Shown here: in pieces, positions 16,117 to 23,499 of the stretch
Layout of the letters: each line of letters opens with the position of its first letter
Position numbering within the stretch: the first letter of the stretch is position 1
Source of the DNA: an uncultured Candidatus Saccharibacteria bacterium
Lineage (GTDB): Bacteria > Patescibacteriota > Saccharimonadia > Saccharimonadales > Saccharimonadaceae
DNA length: 64,000 nucleotides
Direction of reading: 5' to 3'
Assembly (NCBI GenBank): GCA_938039975.1
Contig: CALHTM010000017.1
Coordinates: forward strand, 84,032-148,031
Program-made: the position numbers and the translations under genes
Notes under the pieces: generated by a model
What the model saw: only the letters and a program-made list of their open reading frames with translations
Databases searched by the model: none
What the model was told of the DNA's origin: nothing

Positions 16117-16567
16117 ATGAAAATCTATCTCGGTTCAGACCATTATGGCTTTTTTGAAAGAAAAAGTTTTTGCATATTTGGCAGAAAACGGTTATGATGT
16201 GCAAGATGTCGGCGGTGTGGAATTGAATCCAGACGATGATTTTCCGCAATTTGTCCAGGCGGCAGCGCTGAAAGTGATCGGCGATGACAGTAAAGACCCA
16301 CGAGCAATTTTGATTTGCGACGGCAGTCAAGGCATGTATATGGCGGCTAACCGTTTCAAGGGAATCCGTGCCAGTGCGATTTGGGATGCTTTTGAGGCAA
16401 AGATGACGCGTAATGATAACGACTCGAATGTGCTGTGTTTGCCGGCGCGAATCTTGGAATATGATGAATCTGCTTGGAAAGGCATTGTTGAGACGTGGCT
16501 AAACACGCCGTATGCCAACGCTCCGCGGTTTAATCGGCGCAATACGCAGTTGGATGAACTATCATGA
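16117..16567 (+). pseudogene. rpiB: Ribose-5-phosphate isomerase B, frameshifted at codon 12-13
   Basis: The first frame reads MKIYLGSDHYGF, the conserved RpiB start with the active-site D and H. At a run of six T (about 16150-16155) the frame must shift to continue as LKEKVFAYLAENGYDVQDVGG through to 16567. One T fewer would restore a normal protein of about 150 aa. The later part keeps the catalytic cysteine region (CDGSQG), AANRFKGIRA and NDSNVLCLPAR. An internal ATG at 16145 would lose the first Rossmann strand and the S-D-H motif, so it is unlikely to give an active enzyme. RpiB interconverts ribose- and ribulose-5-phosphate. The alternatives are a sequencing error in the homopolymer or ribosomal slippage. 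Confidence 0.75.
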
Positions 16568-16754
16568 GCGCAGTAATTACCCCGGCGATTTTGGCAGCGC
16601 CGTGGCGGAAATTCTCAGCCAGACATTGCCAGTTAAGGTTCTGCGGATTGGTGTCAACGACCAATTCGGCGAAAGCGGTCCGGTAGCTGAATTGTGGAAA
16701 AAGCATGGGCTGGATGTCGAAGCGATTATCCAGCAAATAAAAAGTATGTTGTAA
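16554..16754 (+). pseudogene. Fragment of transketolase C-terminal domain
   Basis: Only the last 66 codons remain: SNYPGDFGSAVAEILSQ followed by RIGVNDQFGESGPVAELWKKHGLDVEAI. This matches the end of transketolase, where the usual text is GLGSAVAE and FGESG. The start overlaps the end of rpiB by 14 nt. The rest of the gene is absent here, so a deletion joined rpiB to this tail, or the tail moved. The loss is consistent with decay of pentose-phosphate genes at this scarred locus. Confidence 0.65.
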
Positions 16755-16775
16755 AACGTGGTAAATAATTCCAGT

Positions 16776-16886
16776 GAACTAGCCCGCCGAACATCTCAAA
16801 CCGAACCGGGTCTCAACCCGGGAAATATCAGGGGAGATATCTCAACCGGAGTGAGAGGTTGGCGAGTAGTTCAGCGGGCATGGCCC
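16776..16886 (-). ncRNA. Structured RNA-like element B (3' end of cassette B)
   Basis: GAACTA-g-CCCGCC (16776-16788) pairs with GGCGAGTAGTTC (16861-16872). Inside are CCGGGT/ACCCGG (16806-16822), ATATC/GATAT (16825-16840) and a CAACC/GGTTG stem. A GGGC-ATG-GCCC hairpin (16876-16886) touches the gene stop. Architecture parallels element A while the paired bases differ. Confidence 0.5.
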
Positions 16887-17140
16887 TAGCAGAGATCCAG
16901 AGTGTCACAGACGATGTAGAACACTCCCACAATGGAAGCAAACTCGTACAATCCTGCGAAACAGAAAACTTCTCTGTCTCCATACTGCCCAAGTGTCACC
17001 CAGAAGATGACATGACAGACGACAGCAATGACAACGGATGCCGCCTTGGCGATATCGTTGTCATTGGCGATGGCGAAAACCATCGGCAGAGGGCCAATGA
17101 CAAAGAGAGAAATGATGACGACAATGAAGGCGGTATCCAT
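16886..17140 (-). CDS. Small membrane protein of cassette B (84 aa)
   Basis: The 84-aa product has three hydrophobic stretches (about 4-24, 34-54 and 66-80) and no recognisable family. The ATG at 17140 is chosen because AGAGGAG lies 5 nt upstream. The same promoter type and the same two-stem leader precede it as in cassette A, but the protein is not clearly similar. Codons are strongly C-ending (GTC, ATC), unlike nearby chromosomal genes. Repeated association of an unknown small membrane protein with conserved RNA-like ends suggests a mobile or selfish cassette. Confidence 0.5.
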   Translation of the reverse strand: MDTAFIVVIISLFVIGPLPMVFAIANDNDIAKAASVVIAVVCHVIFWVTLGQYGDREVFCFAGLYEFASIVGVFYIVCDTLDLC

Positions 17141-17165
17141 GACCGCTCCTCTCTGATCTCTTCCA

Positions 17166-17207
17166 CTCAAGCTAAAGGGCGACTTTCGCCCTAAGACTAA
17201 GCCTGAG
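17166..17207 (-). promoter_or_regulatory. Structured 5' leader of cassette B
   Basis: Outer stem CTCAAGC/GCCTGAG (17166-17172 with 17201-17207) and inner stem AGGGCG/CGCCCT (17176-17181 with 17187-17192). Relative to cassette A the outer stem changes on both sides and still pairs. Confidence 0.5.
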
Positions 17208-17224
17208 CAAAAGCTGATAATATA

Positions 17225-17253
17225 TATATATCAGTACTTGAATAAAATGTCAA
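17225..17253 (-). promoter_or_regulatory. Promoter of cassette B
   Basis: Minus-strand TTGACA (17253-17248), 17 nt, TATATA (17230-17225). The stretch AATTCATTGACATTTTATTC is shared with cassette A. Confidence 0.7.
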
Positions 17254-17353
17254 TGAATTTTAGGCAAAAATGTGACATTATATGCTTTTACGGCGTTTAA
17301 CTCGAAAAATAAATTAATCTTTCACTTTATCTCCATCATCAAAAGCGCTGTAG

Positions 17354-17359
17354 TATAAT
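17354..17359 (+). promoter_or_regulatory. -10 of the CPWC thioredoxin-like gene
   Basis: TATAAT lies 36 nt before the ATG at 17396, leaving room for the AAGGGGG ribosome-binding site. This gene is therefore leadered, unlike many neighbours. Confidence 0.5.
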
Positions 17360-17395
17360 AAAAGTACGCTGAATGCTAAGGTAAAGGGGGCGAGC

Positions 17396-17992
17396 ATGAA
17401 CAAAAAAACTATTGCCATTATCTCTGTAATAATTATTCTGTGCGGAGCGGCGGCTGGATTGTGGTATAACTACCGGCGCACTGCCGAGCAGCCGAAAACT
17501 CCGTCTACTAACGTGTCCGAATCTGCCAAATTCAAGTCAGAATATCCGCGAGTGGCGGCGAATAATCGCTTCGTTTATGCCAGCGATAAAGAAATCCTTG
17601 ATATTTTTGATAACGGCAGCGGTGTGGTTTTCTTGGGTTTTCCGCAATGTCCGTGGTGCCAGCATTTGAGCGAACACGTTGACCGGTCAGCTCGGGCTGA
17701 AGGAATTGATAAAATATACTATTTGAATATTCGCGATGCTCGCGCCAACAACAGCGAAGTTTACCAAAAATTGGTCAAGAAACTAGAGCCGTACCTAGAC
17801 AAAGATAACAGCGGCAAACCGCGAATATTTGTACCGGACGTATCGATTGTCAAGAACGGCAAGATTATCGGCCGCTACAAAGAGGAATCAACTGGCGACG
17901 ATAATATCACGCCGGATAAATACTGGACAACAGAGAGAATCGAGCGAACATCGTCGCAGCTGCGCGGATTTATGCGGCAGCTGAAAGGCTAA
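17396..17992 (+). CDS. Membrane-anchored thioredoxin-fold protein (CPWC)
   Basis: The 198-aa protein has an N-terminal membrane helix (about 5-24) and a thioredoxin-like domain with the redox motif CPWC at 85-88 (FLGFPQCPWCQHL). It would act outside the membrane in thiol-disulfide exchange. The layout resembles bacteriocin-transport accessory-type thioredoxins. Its end overlaps the end of the convergent VanZ-like gene by 4 nt. Two more thiol-redox genes lie just beyond on the other strand. Confidence 0.85.
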   Translation: MNKKTIAIISVIIILCGAAAGLWYNYRRTAEQPKTPSTNVSESAKFKSEYPRVAANNRFVYASDKEILDIFDNGSGVVFLGFPQCPWCQHLSEHVDRSARAEGIDKIYYLNIRDARANNSEVYQKLVKKLEPYLDKDNSGKPRIFVPDVSIVKNGKIIGRYKEESTGDDNITPDKYWTTERIERTSSQLRGFMRQLKG

Positions 17993-18873
17993 TTTTCTGG
18001 ATTAGCATCGTCTTTTGGCTGTTGTTTGTTGCTTTTGCGCTGGCGTTTCGGTTGGATGCTGACCAGATAACTCCCAATCGTCCAGCTTTTAGCGATTCTC
18101 GGTATGATAAACAACTGAATAATAATCCAGACCCCTAGCTCTGAAAGATAGAACCTACCAGGTTGTATGGTGTCTATGAAAAACGGATAAATTAGCGACC
18201 GGGTAACTACTGAAGCGAAGATAATAAGGGCTATATTGATGCAGCTAGCTAAGAATTTATTGCGGCGATTGGGTGCGGCGTAGTTTTCGTCGCTGAGTTT
18301 GACGCTGGGAACTTTATAGCCGATTAGCCATGTCAGCATAAATCCGAGCAAGCAGCCAAAGGTATTGGTTATTAAATCATTAACATCAAACAGCCGATAA
18401 CTACAAGGGTATAAACCGAACACGCCAGTTAGCTGCGTCACTTCTATTAGCATCGATAAAAGAAAGCCGCTTAGCAGCGCAAATTTCCAATGCTTGTGAA
18501 AATACGCTTTCATAAAAATGCCCAGCGGCACAAAGAAAACGATATTCATGACTAATTGCAGCGTGATATATAGGGTATCTTTGTTAGGCTGAACAACGTC
18601 GTTAACCCAGTTGAAGGGGATAAGTTGTGGCTGGATGTGATATGTTTGGCAAAAGGCAATCGGGTCTTTTGGTACTGGCGACAGCGTAAAAAAGATTAGC
18701 CCTGTGAAATAGAGAATTGAGCCGTAGGAAAAGAATACATACGACCACGTTACGCGCCGGCGCATGATCAGCCGTGAAATGATGAATGGTATGGTCAAGA
18801 GGATGCATAAAAAAGGCCAGAAAGTTAAAGATCCGATCAGCGGCGCTGAAAACGAATTGAGAAATTTTAGCAT
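17989..18873 (-). CDS. VanZ-like family membrane protein
   Basis: The 294-aa protein has about seven membrane helices. The VanZ core is visible in NIVFFVPLGIF, LLSMLIEVTQL and RLFDVNDLITNTFGCLLG. VanZ proteins are linked to teicoplanin resistance in enterococci, but the biochemical role of most members is unknown. The C-terminal third adds two helices and a basic tail. Its ATG overlaps the stop of the DsbA-like gene (TAATG), so it is the last gene of a three-gene leftward operon. Confidence 0.85.
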   Translation of the reverse strand: MLKFLNSFSAPLIGSLTFWPFLCILLTIPFIISRLIMRRRVTWSYVFFSYGSILYFTGLIFFTLSPVPKDPIAFCQTYHIQPQLIPFNWVNDVVQPNKDTLYITLQLVMNIVFFVPLGIFMKAYFHKHWKFALLSGFLLSMLIEVTQLTGVFGLYPCSYRLFDVNDLITNTFGCLLGFMLTWLIGYKVPSVKLSDENYAAPNRRNKFLASCINIALIIFASVVTRSLIYPFFIDTIQPGRFYLSELGVWIIIQLFIIPRIAKSWTIGSYLVSIQPKRQRKSNKQQPKDDANPEN

Positions 18874-19589
18874 TAATTAACGCCGCCAGCCTTCAAGATC
18901 GTCTTCAGTCCGTCCTCGCCGCCAGCGAAGCCGCTGGTTTGGTAGTCGTTAATTACCATGTACGGCAAGCCGTTCACGCCAAGCGATAGAGCTTTTTGCG
19001 TGTTGTCGTTGATTTCTTGCTGGTGGGAGTCGCCTTTCATGCAGTCGGCGAACTTGGCGGTGTCCAGGCCGGCATTCTTGGCGGATGTTTCGAAGTAGCT
19101 GAGAGGCAGCAGCGGGATTTCTTTTGGTACAGCGACGTTTTTGACGCCGATGCCTTTATCGAAGTAGTCCGTTTTGATGCGTGGCACGATGTCGTGAGTG
19201 TATTGCCAATATTTATCCTGGTCGGCGGCGCAGAATGCGGCTTTAGCGCCTTGTTCGGTGTTTGGTACTTTATCCTTTAGCAAGGTGACGATTCGGTGTT
19301 CGTAGCGCAATTTGCCGGATTTAATATAGTCGTTTTTGAAGGAATCGTTGCTGGTAGCGTCTTCGACTTGGGCGCAGAATGAGCAGAAATAATCGGTATA
19401 ATCGATAAACACGTTTTTCGCATCTGCCGAGCCTTGTGACATGTGTTCGTTCCATGGTTTACCGTTTCTGATATGCTGGTTCGGCGGTCGATTGACGATG
19501 CCGTAGATAAATAAAGCGACGATGCCGACGACGATGATCGATAAAACAATCCAGATTGGGGCAATGCCGCGTTCTTGTTGATGACTCAT
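18873..19589 (-). CDS. DsbA-like thiol oxidoreductase (CSFC)
   Basis: The 238-aa protein has an N-terminal membrane anchor (about 10-31) and a DsbA/Com1-type domain with the active-site motif CSFC at 69-72 (YTDYFCSFCAQVED). A cis-proline region follows (VNGLPYMVI). It would form or shuffle disulfides in exported proteins. Its ATG overlaps the stop of the upstream membrane gene (ATGA), so they are translationally coupled. The upstream protein carries its own CxxC pair, a plausible electron partner. Confidence 0.9.
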   Translation of the reverse strand: MSHQQERGIAPIWIVLSIIVVGIVALFIYGIVNRPPNQHIRNGKPWNEHMSQGSADAKNVFIDYTDYFCSFCAQVEDATSNDSFKNDYIKSGKLRYEHRIVTLLKDKVPNTEQGAKAAFCAADQDKYWQYTHDIVPRIKTDYFDKGIGVKNVAVPKEIPLLPLSYFETSAKNAGLDTAKFADCMKGDSHQQEINDNTQKALSLGVNGLPYMVINDYQTSGFAGGEDGLKTILKAGGVN

Positions 19590-20188
19590 GATTTTTCCTC
19601 CTGTTTGGCTAATTGTGCATAAACGAATGCGATTTGTCCAGATTTGTAAAGCGACGCTAGGCTAAGTACCAGCGCTAAGATTAGTACGATAGTGCCAGCA
19701 ACATTGGCAGCGGTAGCAGCCGCTGCGCCCGAGAAAAACAGAGTAACAATTGGCAAGATTAACGAAGTGCCGCACGGTACGCAGCCGAGGCCGATAGCAG
19801 CAGCGATTGAGGCAATACCGCTGACGCTGAGTTGGCGAGCTACGTCTTGCTCGTTGCGTTTGTTGCGCCGTGCTGTAAATATTACAACTGAAAGCGATAA
19901 GCCTTGCAGAATAGAGACGATTAGCAGCAGCGCGCCGTTTGGCGTGGTGAAACCTTGCTTGAATAGCTCGGCGAGCATGTTACCAGCAACAGCGAGTTTA
20001 TCGACAATTGATAGCCGCGACAAAAACAACGGTCCATAAAAGTTGCCGTTAATCACAAAGAAAATAACAATGGCGAATAACAAAGAAAAACCCGCCGCCA
20101 GCACGCCGTAGCGCGGCAGTTTCAATAGCGCGCCGATACCAGCAGCGGCAGTTTTGACAGTTTCTTTTTGCTGTCGGATACGCTCCAT
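19586..20188 (-). CDS. Polytopic membrane protein with intramembrane CVPC motif
   Basis: I do not recognise a named family. The 200-aa protein has about five membrane helices, and C136-V-P-C139 lies at the start of one helix (GLGCVPCGTSLILPIV). Paired cysteines next to a helix occur in CcdA/DsbD and DsbB/VKOR, which pass electrons across the membrane to thioredoxin-like partners. It is the first gene of the operon with the DsbA-like protein, which makes a redox-partner role plausible but unproven. Confidence 0.75.
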   Translation of the reverse strand: MERIRQQKETVKTAAAGIGALLKLPRYGVLAAGFSLLFAIVIFFVINGNFYGPLFLSRLSIVDKLAVAGNMLAELFKQGFTTPNGALLLIVSILQGLSLSVVIFTARRNKRNEQDVARQLSVSGIASIAAAIGLGCVPCGTSLILPIVTLFFSGAAAATAANVAGTIVLILALVLSLASLYKSGQIAFVYAQLAKQEEKS

Positions 20189-20197
20189 ATGATTCTT

Positions 20198-20203
20198 ATT
20201 ATA
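20198..20203 (-). promoter_or_regulatory. -10 of the thiol-redox operon
   Basis: A consensus TATAAT on the minus strand lies 9 nt before the ATG at 20188. Confidence 0.5.
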
Positions 20204-20294
20204 CGCTAAAATTTGGAGAATTGGATTGAGTCGGCTTTAATGTTGAGATGTGAAATGGTATTATTGTATATATAAAACTGTGATTGGAGGGGTT

Positions 20295-21254
20295 ATGGAA
20301 ACGGGTGGCTTGACAGTGAAAAGCATTGCTAGTGCTCTTGATATAAATTTGATTTATGCTCGTCGTTTGTTTCAGCTATCACAAAAAAATAGTACCCTTG
20401 ACGATATTAGGAAAATTGTTGAAGATAAGCCAAAGCCGTTTGTAAAATGGGTCGGAGGTAAGCGGCAGCTGCTTAAACAATTCCGTGAATTAAATCTATA
20501 TCCACCCGAGTGTTTTAACCCAGAATCAAATACATATTTTGAGCCGTTTGTTGGTGGCGGTGCAGTATTTTTTGATCTATTGCCAAAACATGCAGAATTA
20601 TCAGATACTAACAGAGAATTGGTAATAACTTACAATGTCATAAAAGACAACGTTGATGGTTTAATCAAGTCGCTAAAAAAACATATCTATAACAAAGAAT
20701 ATTACCTAAGAGTTCGCGCTCAAGATATTAATGAATTATCCGATATAGAGATAGCGTCGCGTTTTATTTTTCTTAATCGAACTGGTTTTAATGGTATGTA
20801 TCGAGTAAATAAGAGCGGTCAGTTTAATGTTCCATTTGGTCGATATAAAAATCCGCTTATTTGTGATGAGAATAATTTGCGTAAAGCCTCAGAAGCTCTG
20901 CAGGAAATTACTATTACTCATCGAGATTATAAAGATGTTCTAAAATTAGCGAAGATTGGCGATTTTATTTACTTTGATCCTCCGTATTACCCGCTTAATC
21001 CAACATCTTCGTTTACCGCCTATACTGCTAAGGGTTTTTTCGAGAAGGAGCAAATAGAACTTCGCAACACCTTTGTTAAACTGCACGAACGCGGATGTTT
21101 TGTTATGCTCTCAAATTCGGACACGCCATTTATTAATGAATTGTATTCTGGATTAGAGGGGGTTAGTATAAACAAGATAATTGCTGGACGTGCTATAAAT
21201 TCAAAAGGATCAAAACGCGGTAAAATAAATGAGGTATTAGTAACAAATTACTAG
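20295..21254 (+). CDS. dpnM: DNA adenine methyltransferase (DpnM/Dam type, GATC)
   Basis: The 319-aa enzyme has WVGGKRQLL (52 onward), the AdoMet-binding FEPFVGGGAVF and the catalytic DPPY (228-231), the alpha-class Dam order. A short helix-turn-helix-like N-terminus precedes the family core. It would methylate the N6 of adenine in GATC and protect DNA from the adjacent DpnII-like nuclease. The ATG at 20295 has a strong GGAGGGG ribosome-binding site, whereas the earlier in-frame ATG has none. It leads a three-gene operon. Confidence 0.93.
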   Translation: METGGLTVKSIASALDINLIYARRLFQLSQKNSTLDDIRKIVEDKPKPFVKWVGGKRQLLKQFRELNLYPPECFNPESNTYFEPFVGGGAVFFDLLPKHAELSDTNRELVITYNVIKDNVDGLIKSLKKHIYNKEYYLRVRAQDINELSDIEIASRFIFLNRTGFNGMYRVNKSGQFNVPFGRYKNPLICDENNLRKASEALQEITITHRDYKDVLKLAKIGDFIYFDPPYYPLNPTSSFTAYTAKGFFEKEQIELRNTFVKLHERGCFVMLSNSDTPFINELYSGLEGVSINKIIAGRAINSKGSKRGKINEVLVTNY

Positions 21255-21258
21255 GATT

Positions 21259-22116
21259 ATGGAAAAAGATTTTAATTATTTAGTATCGACATTCAAGAGT
21301 TCAATTAAAACTTGGGATTATTTTGTAAATTGGAATAAGGTTTTTACGAGTAGTGCAGATATAGAAATAGTCTTAAATAAGCTCAATTATTTGCTCGGCA
21401 AGGATAATTTGTATGAGGAATTTTGTAAGTTATACGAATCTAATCGCGATATAGTGAAAGCGTTGCCTATATTGATTGCCGTACGCGATAGTAGGCTAGA
21501 AGTTTACGATAAAATATCAAAAGAATCAGAGCTTTATGATTTTTCAGCTCAAGAAGACGACGCCAACAAGTATTTTAATTTTTTGGATAAGACTGGACTA
21601 GTGAACTTATTTAAGAAAGACGGTGTAAAAAACTTAGTAGACTATGTTACAGGTGTAGAAGTTGGGCTTGATAGTAATGGCAGGAAGAATCGTGGCGGGA
21701 CTTTGATGGAAGAGATTGTAGAATTATTTTTAGCTGATTTTTGTAGGCAAAATAATTTTGAGTATTTAAGTCAAGCTCGTCCAAATAGAATAAAAGAAAA
21801 ATGGGATTACGAGATTAAAGTTGATAAATCAGAGCGGAGTTTCGATTTTGCTGTTTATAACCCCCAAACAGGTAAAATTAAATTATTTGAAACAAATTTC
21901 TATAATGGTGGAGGCTCAAAATTGAAGGCTGTTTGCGGAGAATTTCGTAGTTTATATGACGAGTTAAAACTGCAGAATATTGACTTTGTATGGATTACAG
22001 ATGGTCTGGGGTGGCATACAGCAAAACGCCCCCTTGAAGAAACTTATAACCATAATGACTACATATTTAATCTCAGTATGCTTGAGCGTGGAGTATTAAA
22101 TAATCTCTCATGGTAG
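21259..22116 (+). CDS. dpnII: DpnII-family type II restriction endonuclease (GATC)
   Basis: The 285-aa protein matches DpnII along its length. Recognisable blocks are LVDYVTGVEVGLDSNGRKNR, the putative catalytic region FDFAVYNPQTGKIKLFETNFYNGGGSKL and WITDGLGWHTAKRPL. DpnII cuts unmethylated GATC. It lies 4 nt after the methylase and overlaps the second methylase by 7 nt, giving the same M-M-R gene set as in Streptococcus pneumoniae but with the nuclease in the middle. The sequence is AT-rich like its partners. Confidence 0.93.
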   Translation: MEKDFNYLVSTFKSSIKTWDYFVNWNKVFTSSADIEIVLNKLNYLLGKDNLYEEFCKLYESNRDIVKALPILIAVRDSRLEVYDKISKESELYDFSAQEDDANKYFNFLDKTGLVNLFKKDGVKNLVDYVTGVEVGLDSNGRKNRGGTLMEEIVELFLADFCRQNNFEYLSQARPNRIKEKWDYEIKVDKSERSFDFAVYNPQTGKIKLFETNFYNGGGSKLKAVCGEFRSLYDELKLQNIDFVWITDGLGWHTAKRPLEETYNHNDYIFNLSMLERGVLNNLSW

Positions 22117-22862
22117 CCAAACCAAGAAAACTTCATCCGGACAACTTTGAGCTAGAATGTACGACTGTTTGGGCATTTCCGCGCCGCGGTAACTGGGCGA
22201 CACATAAATCCGATTGGCGAGGTAATTGGTCTCCAGAAGTTGTAAGAAACTTGATATTGCGATACTCCAGCGAAGGCGATATTTTGCTCGATCCAATGAT
22301 TGGTGGTGGGACAACTGCCATTGAAGCAAAAATTCTCAATCGTCACATTATATGTTCTGATGTAAACGATAAGGCGCTGGAGCGAACAAAAATATCGTTA
22401 GATTTTGAAGTGGAAAATGATGCGTGGCAAAAGATTGTTAAACGCGACGCTCGAGATTTAAGTAAAGCCGAAGACGAAAGTATAGACTTTATACTTACTC
22501 ATCCGCCGTACGCTGATATTATAAAATATAGCGGTGGAAAAATTAATGAAGATTTATCAAATATTCATGATATCGATGAGTTTACTGGTGAGATGGAAAA
22601 GGTAGCGGCTGAACTATATCGTATTTTAAAACCTGGTAAATTTTGTGCAATTCTAATTGGAGATACGCGCCGCAACAAGATGTATCAACCTATGGCGTAT
22701 AAAGTCATGGATAGATTTTTAAGAGTAGGTTTTCAACTGAAAGAAGATATAATAAAACGCCAGTTTAATTGTAAGGCTACCGGTTTCTGGGTAAAAAGAT
22801 CGCAAGAAAGTAACTTCTTACTAATCATGCATGAACACTTGTTTATTTTTCAGAAGATCTGA
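22110..22862 (+). CDS. Second DNA methyltransferase (DpnA position)
   Basis: The 250-aa protein has an AdoMet-binding DPMIGGGT (61-68) and a catalytic THPPY (HPPY at 131-134), with ILKPGKFCAILIGD near the C-terminus. HPPY replaces the DPPY or SPPY of most amino-methylases. In DpnII systems the second enzyme (DpnA) methylates GATC in single-stranded DNA, which helps protect DNA taken up during transformation. The position fits that role, but the sequence class differs from DpnA, so target and base are uncertain. Confidence 0.8.
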   Translation: MVAKPRKLHPDNFELECTTVWAFPRRGNWATHKSDWRGNWSPEVVRNLILRYSSEGDILLDPMIGGGTTAIEAKILNRHIICSDVNDKALERTKISLDFEVENDAWQKIVKRDARDLSKAEDESIDFILTHPPYADIIKYSGGKINEDLSNIHDIDEFTGEMEKVAAELYRILKPGKFCAILIGDTRRNKMYQPMAYKVMDRFLRVGFQLKEDIIKRQFNCKATGFWVKRSQESNFLLIMHEHLFIFQKI

Positions 22863-22898
22863 TACAGAGCAGTAAGAGTAACAGCTAAAATTATAAAC

Positions 22899-22915
22899 TA
22901 TACACTGAGTGTATA
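22899..22915. promoter_or_regulatory. PadR operator 1
   Basis: TATACAC-TGA-GTGTATA is a perfect 17-bp palindrome just upstream of the -35 of the padR promoter. Confidence 0.65.
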
Positions 22916-22921
22916 AAACTC

Positions 22922-22950
22922 TTGCAATAACTAAACACTGGGTGTATAGT
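22922..22950 (+). promoter_or_regulatory. Promoter of the PadR-ABC operon with operator 2
   Basis: TTGCAA (22922-22927), a 17-nt spacer and TATAGT (22945-22950), which ends 6 nt before the ATG at 22957. A second operator copy, TAAACACTGGGTGTATA (22932-22948), overlaps the -10, so repressor binding would block polymerase. A further half-site TATACACTG lies inside the first codons. Confidence 0.75.
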
Positions 22951-22956
22951 AAAAGT

Positions 22957-23499
22957 ATGAGCGTTCAATATACACTGTTAGGTTTTTTAGCGGAAGAGTC
23001 AAATTACGGCTATGAGTTGAAGAAAAAATATGACGGCTATTTTGGCAAAGATAAGCCAATTTTAACTGGTCAGATATATTCAACTCTGGCACGGCTCAAA
23101 CGCGACAACAAAGTCAAAGAAATTACTGATATTAGCGAATCGGGCGGACCAGACCGGGTTCGGTATGAAATTACCGATGAGGGCAAGCAGGATTTACAAG
23201 CATGGTTGGAATCACCAGAGGCGCCGTCACCACAGCTGCAAGCGACGATGTATATAAAGGCGGTATTGGCGATTTTGAAAGACGGCGATGCGTCACCGTA
23301 TTTGGATAACCAACGGCAGGCGCATATTCAGCGGATGCGAGAGCTGACAGCGCAGCGGCGCGATAGCAGTTTGTCGGACATGCTGCTGATCGACCATGCT
23401 TTGTATCATTTGGAGGCGGATTTGCGCTGGATTGAATTAACTATTTCGCGTTTAACGCGGCTAAAGGAGGAAATTTTGCATGAGCAAACCAATAATTAG
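22957..23499 (+). CDS. PadR-family transcriptional repressor
   Basis: The 180-aa protein has a PadR winged helix (YTLLGFLAEESNYGYELKKKY, then a GQIYSTLARLKRDNKV recognition helix) and a C-terminal coiled-coil dimerisation arm, the AphA/PadR-s1 size class. The ATG at 22957 follows the promoter's -10 by 6 nt; earlier start codons would lie inside the promoter. Paired palindromes at its promoter indicate autorepression. It overlaps the ABC ATPase by 20 nt. PadR proteins commonly respond to small toxic molecules and release transporter genes. Confidence 0.9.
   Translation: MSVQYTLLGFLAEESNYGYELKKKYDGYFGKDKPILTGQIYSTLARLKRDNKVKEITDISESGGPDRVRYEITDEGKQDLQAWLESPEAPSPQLQATMYIKAVLAILKDGDASPYLDNQRQAHIQRMRELTAQRRDSSLSDMLLIDHALYHLEADLRWIELTISRLTRLKEEILHEQTNN

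Noticed and set aside
16145..16567. ATG at 16145 as the true start of RpiB
   Set aside because: It would lose the first strand and the S-D-H motif, while the ATG at 16117 has a -10 at the window-wide 6-nt spacing.
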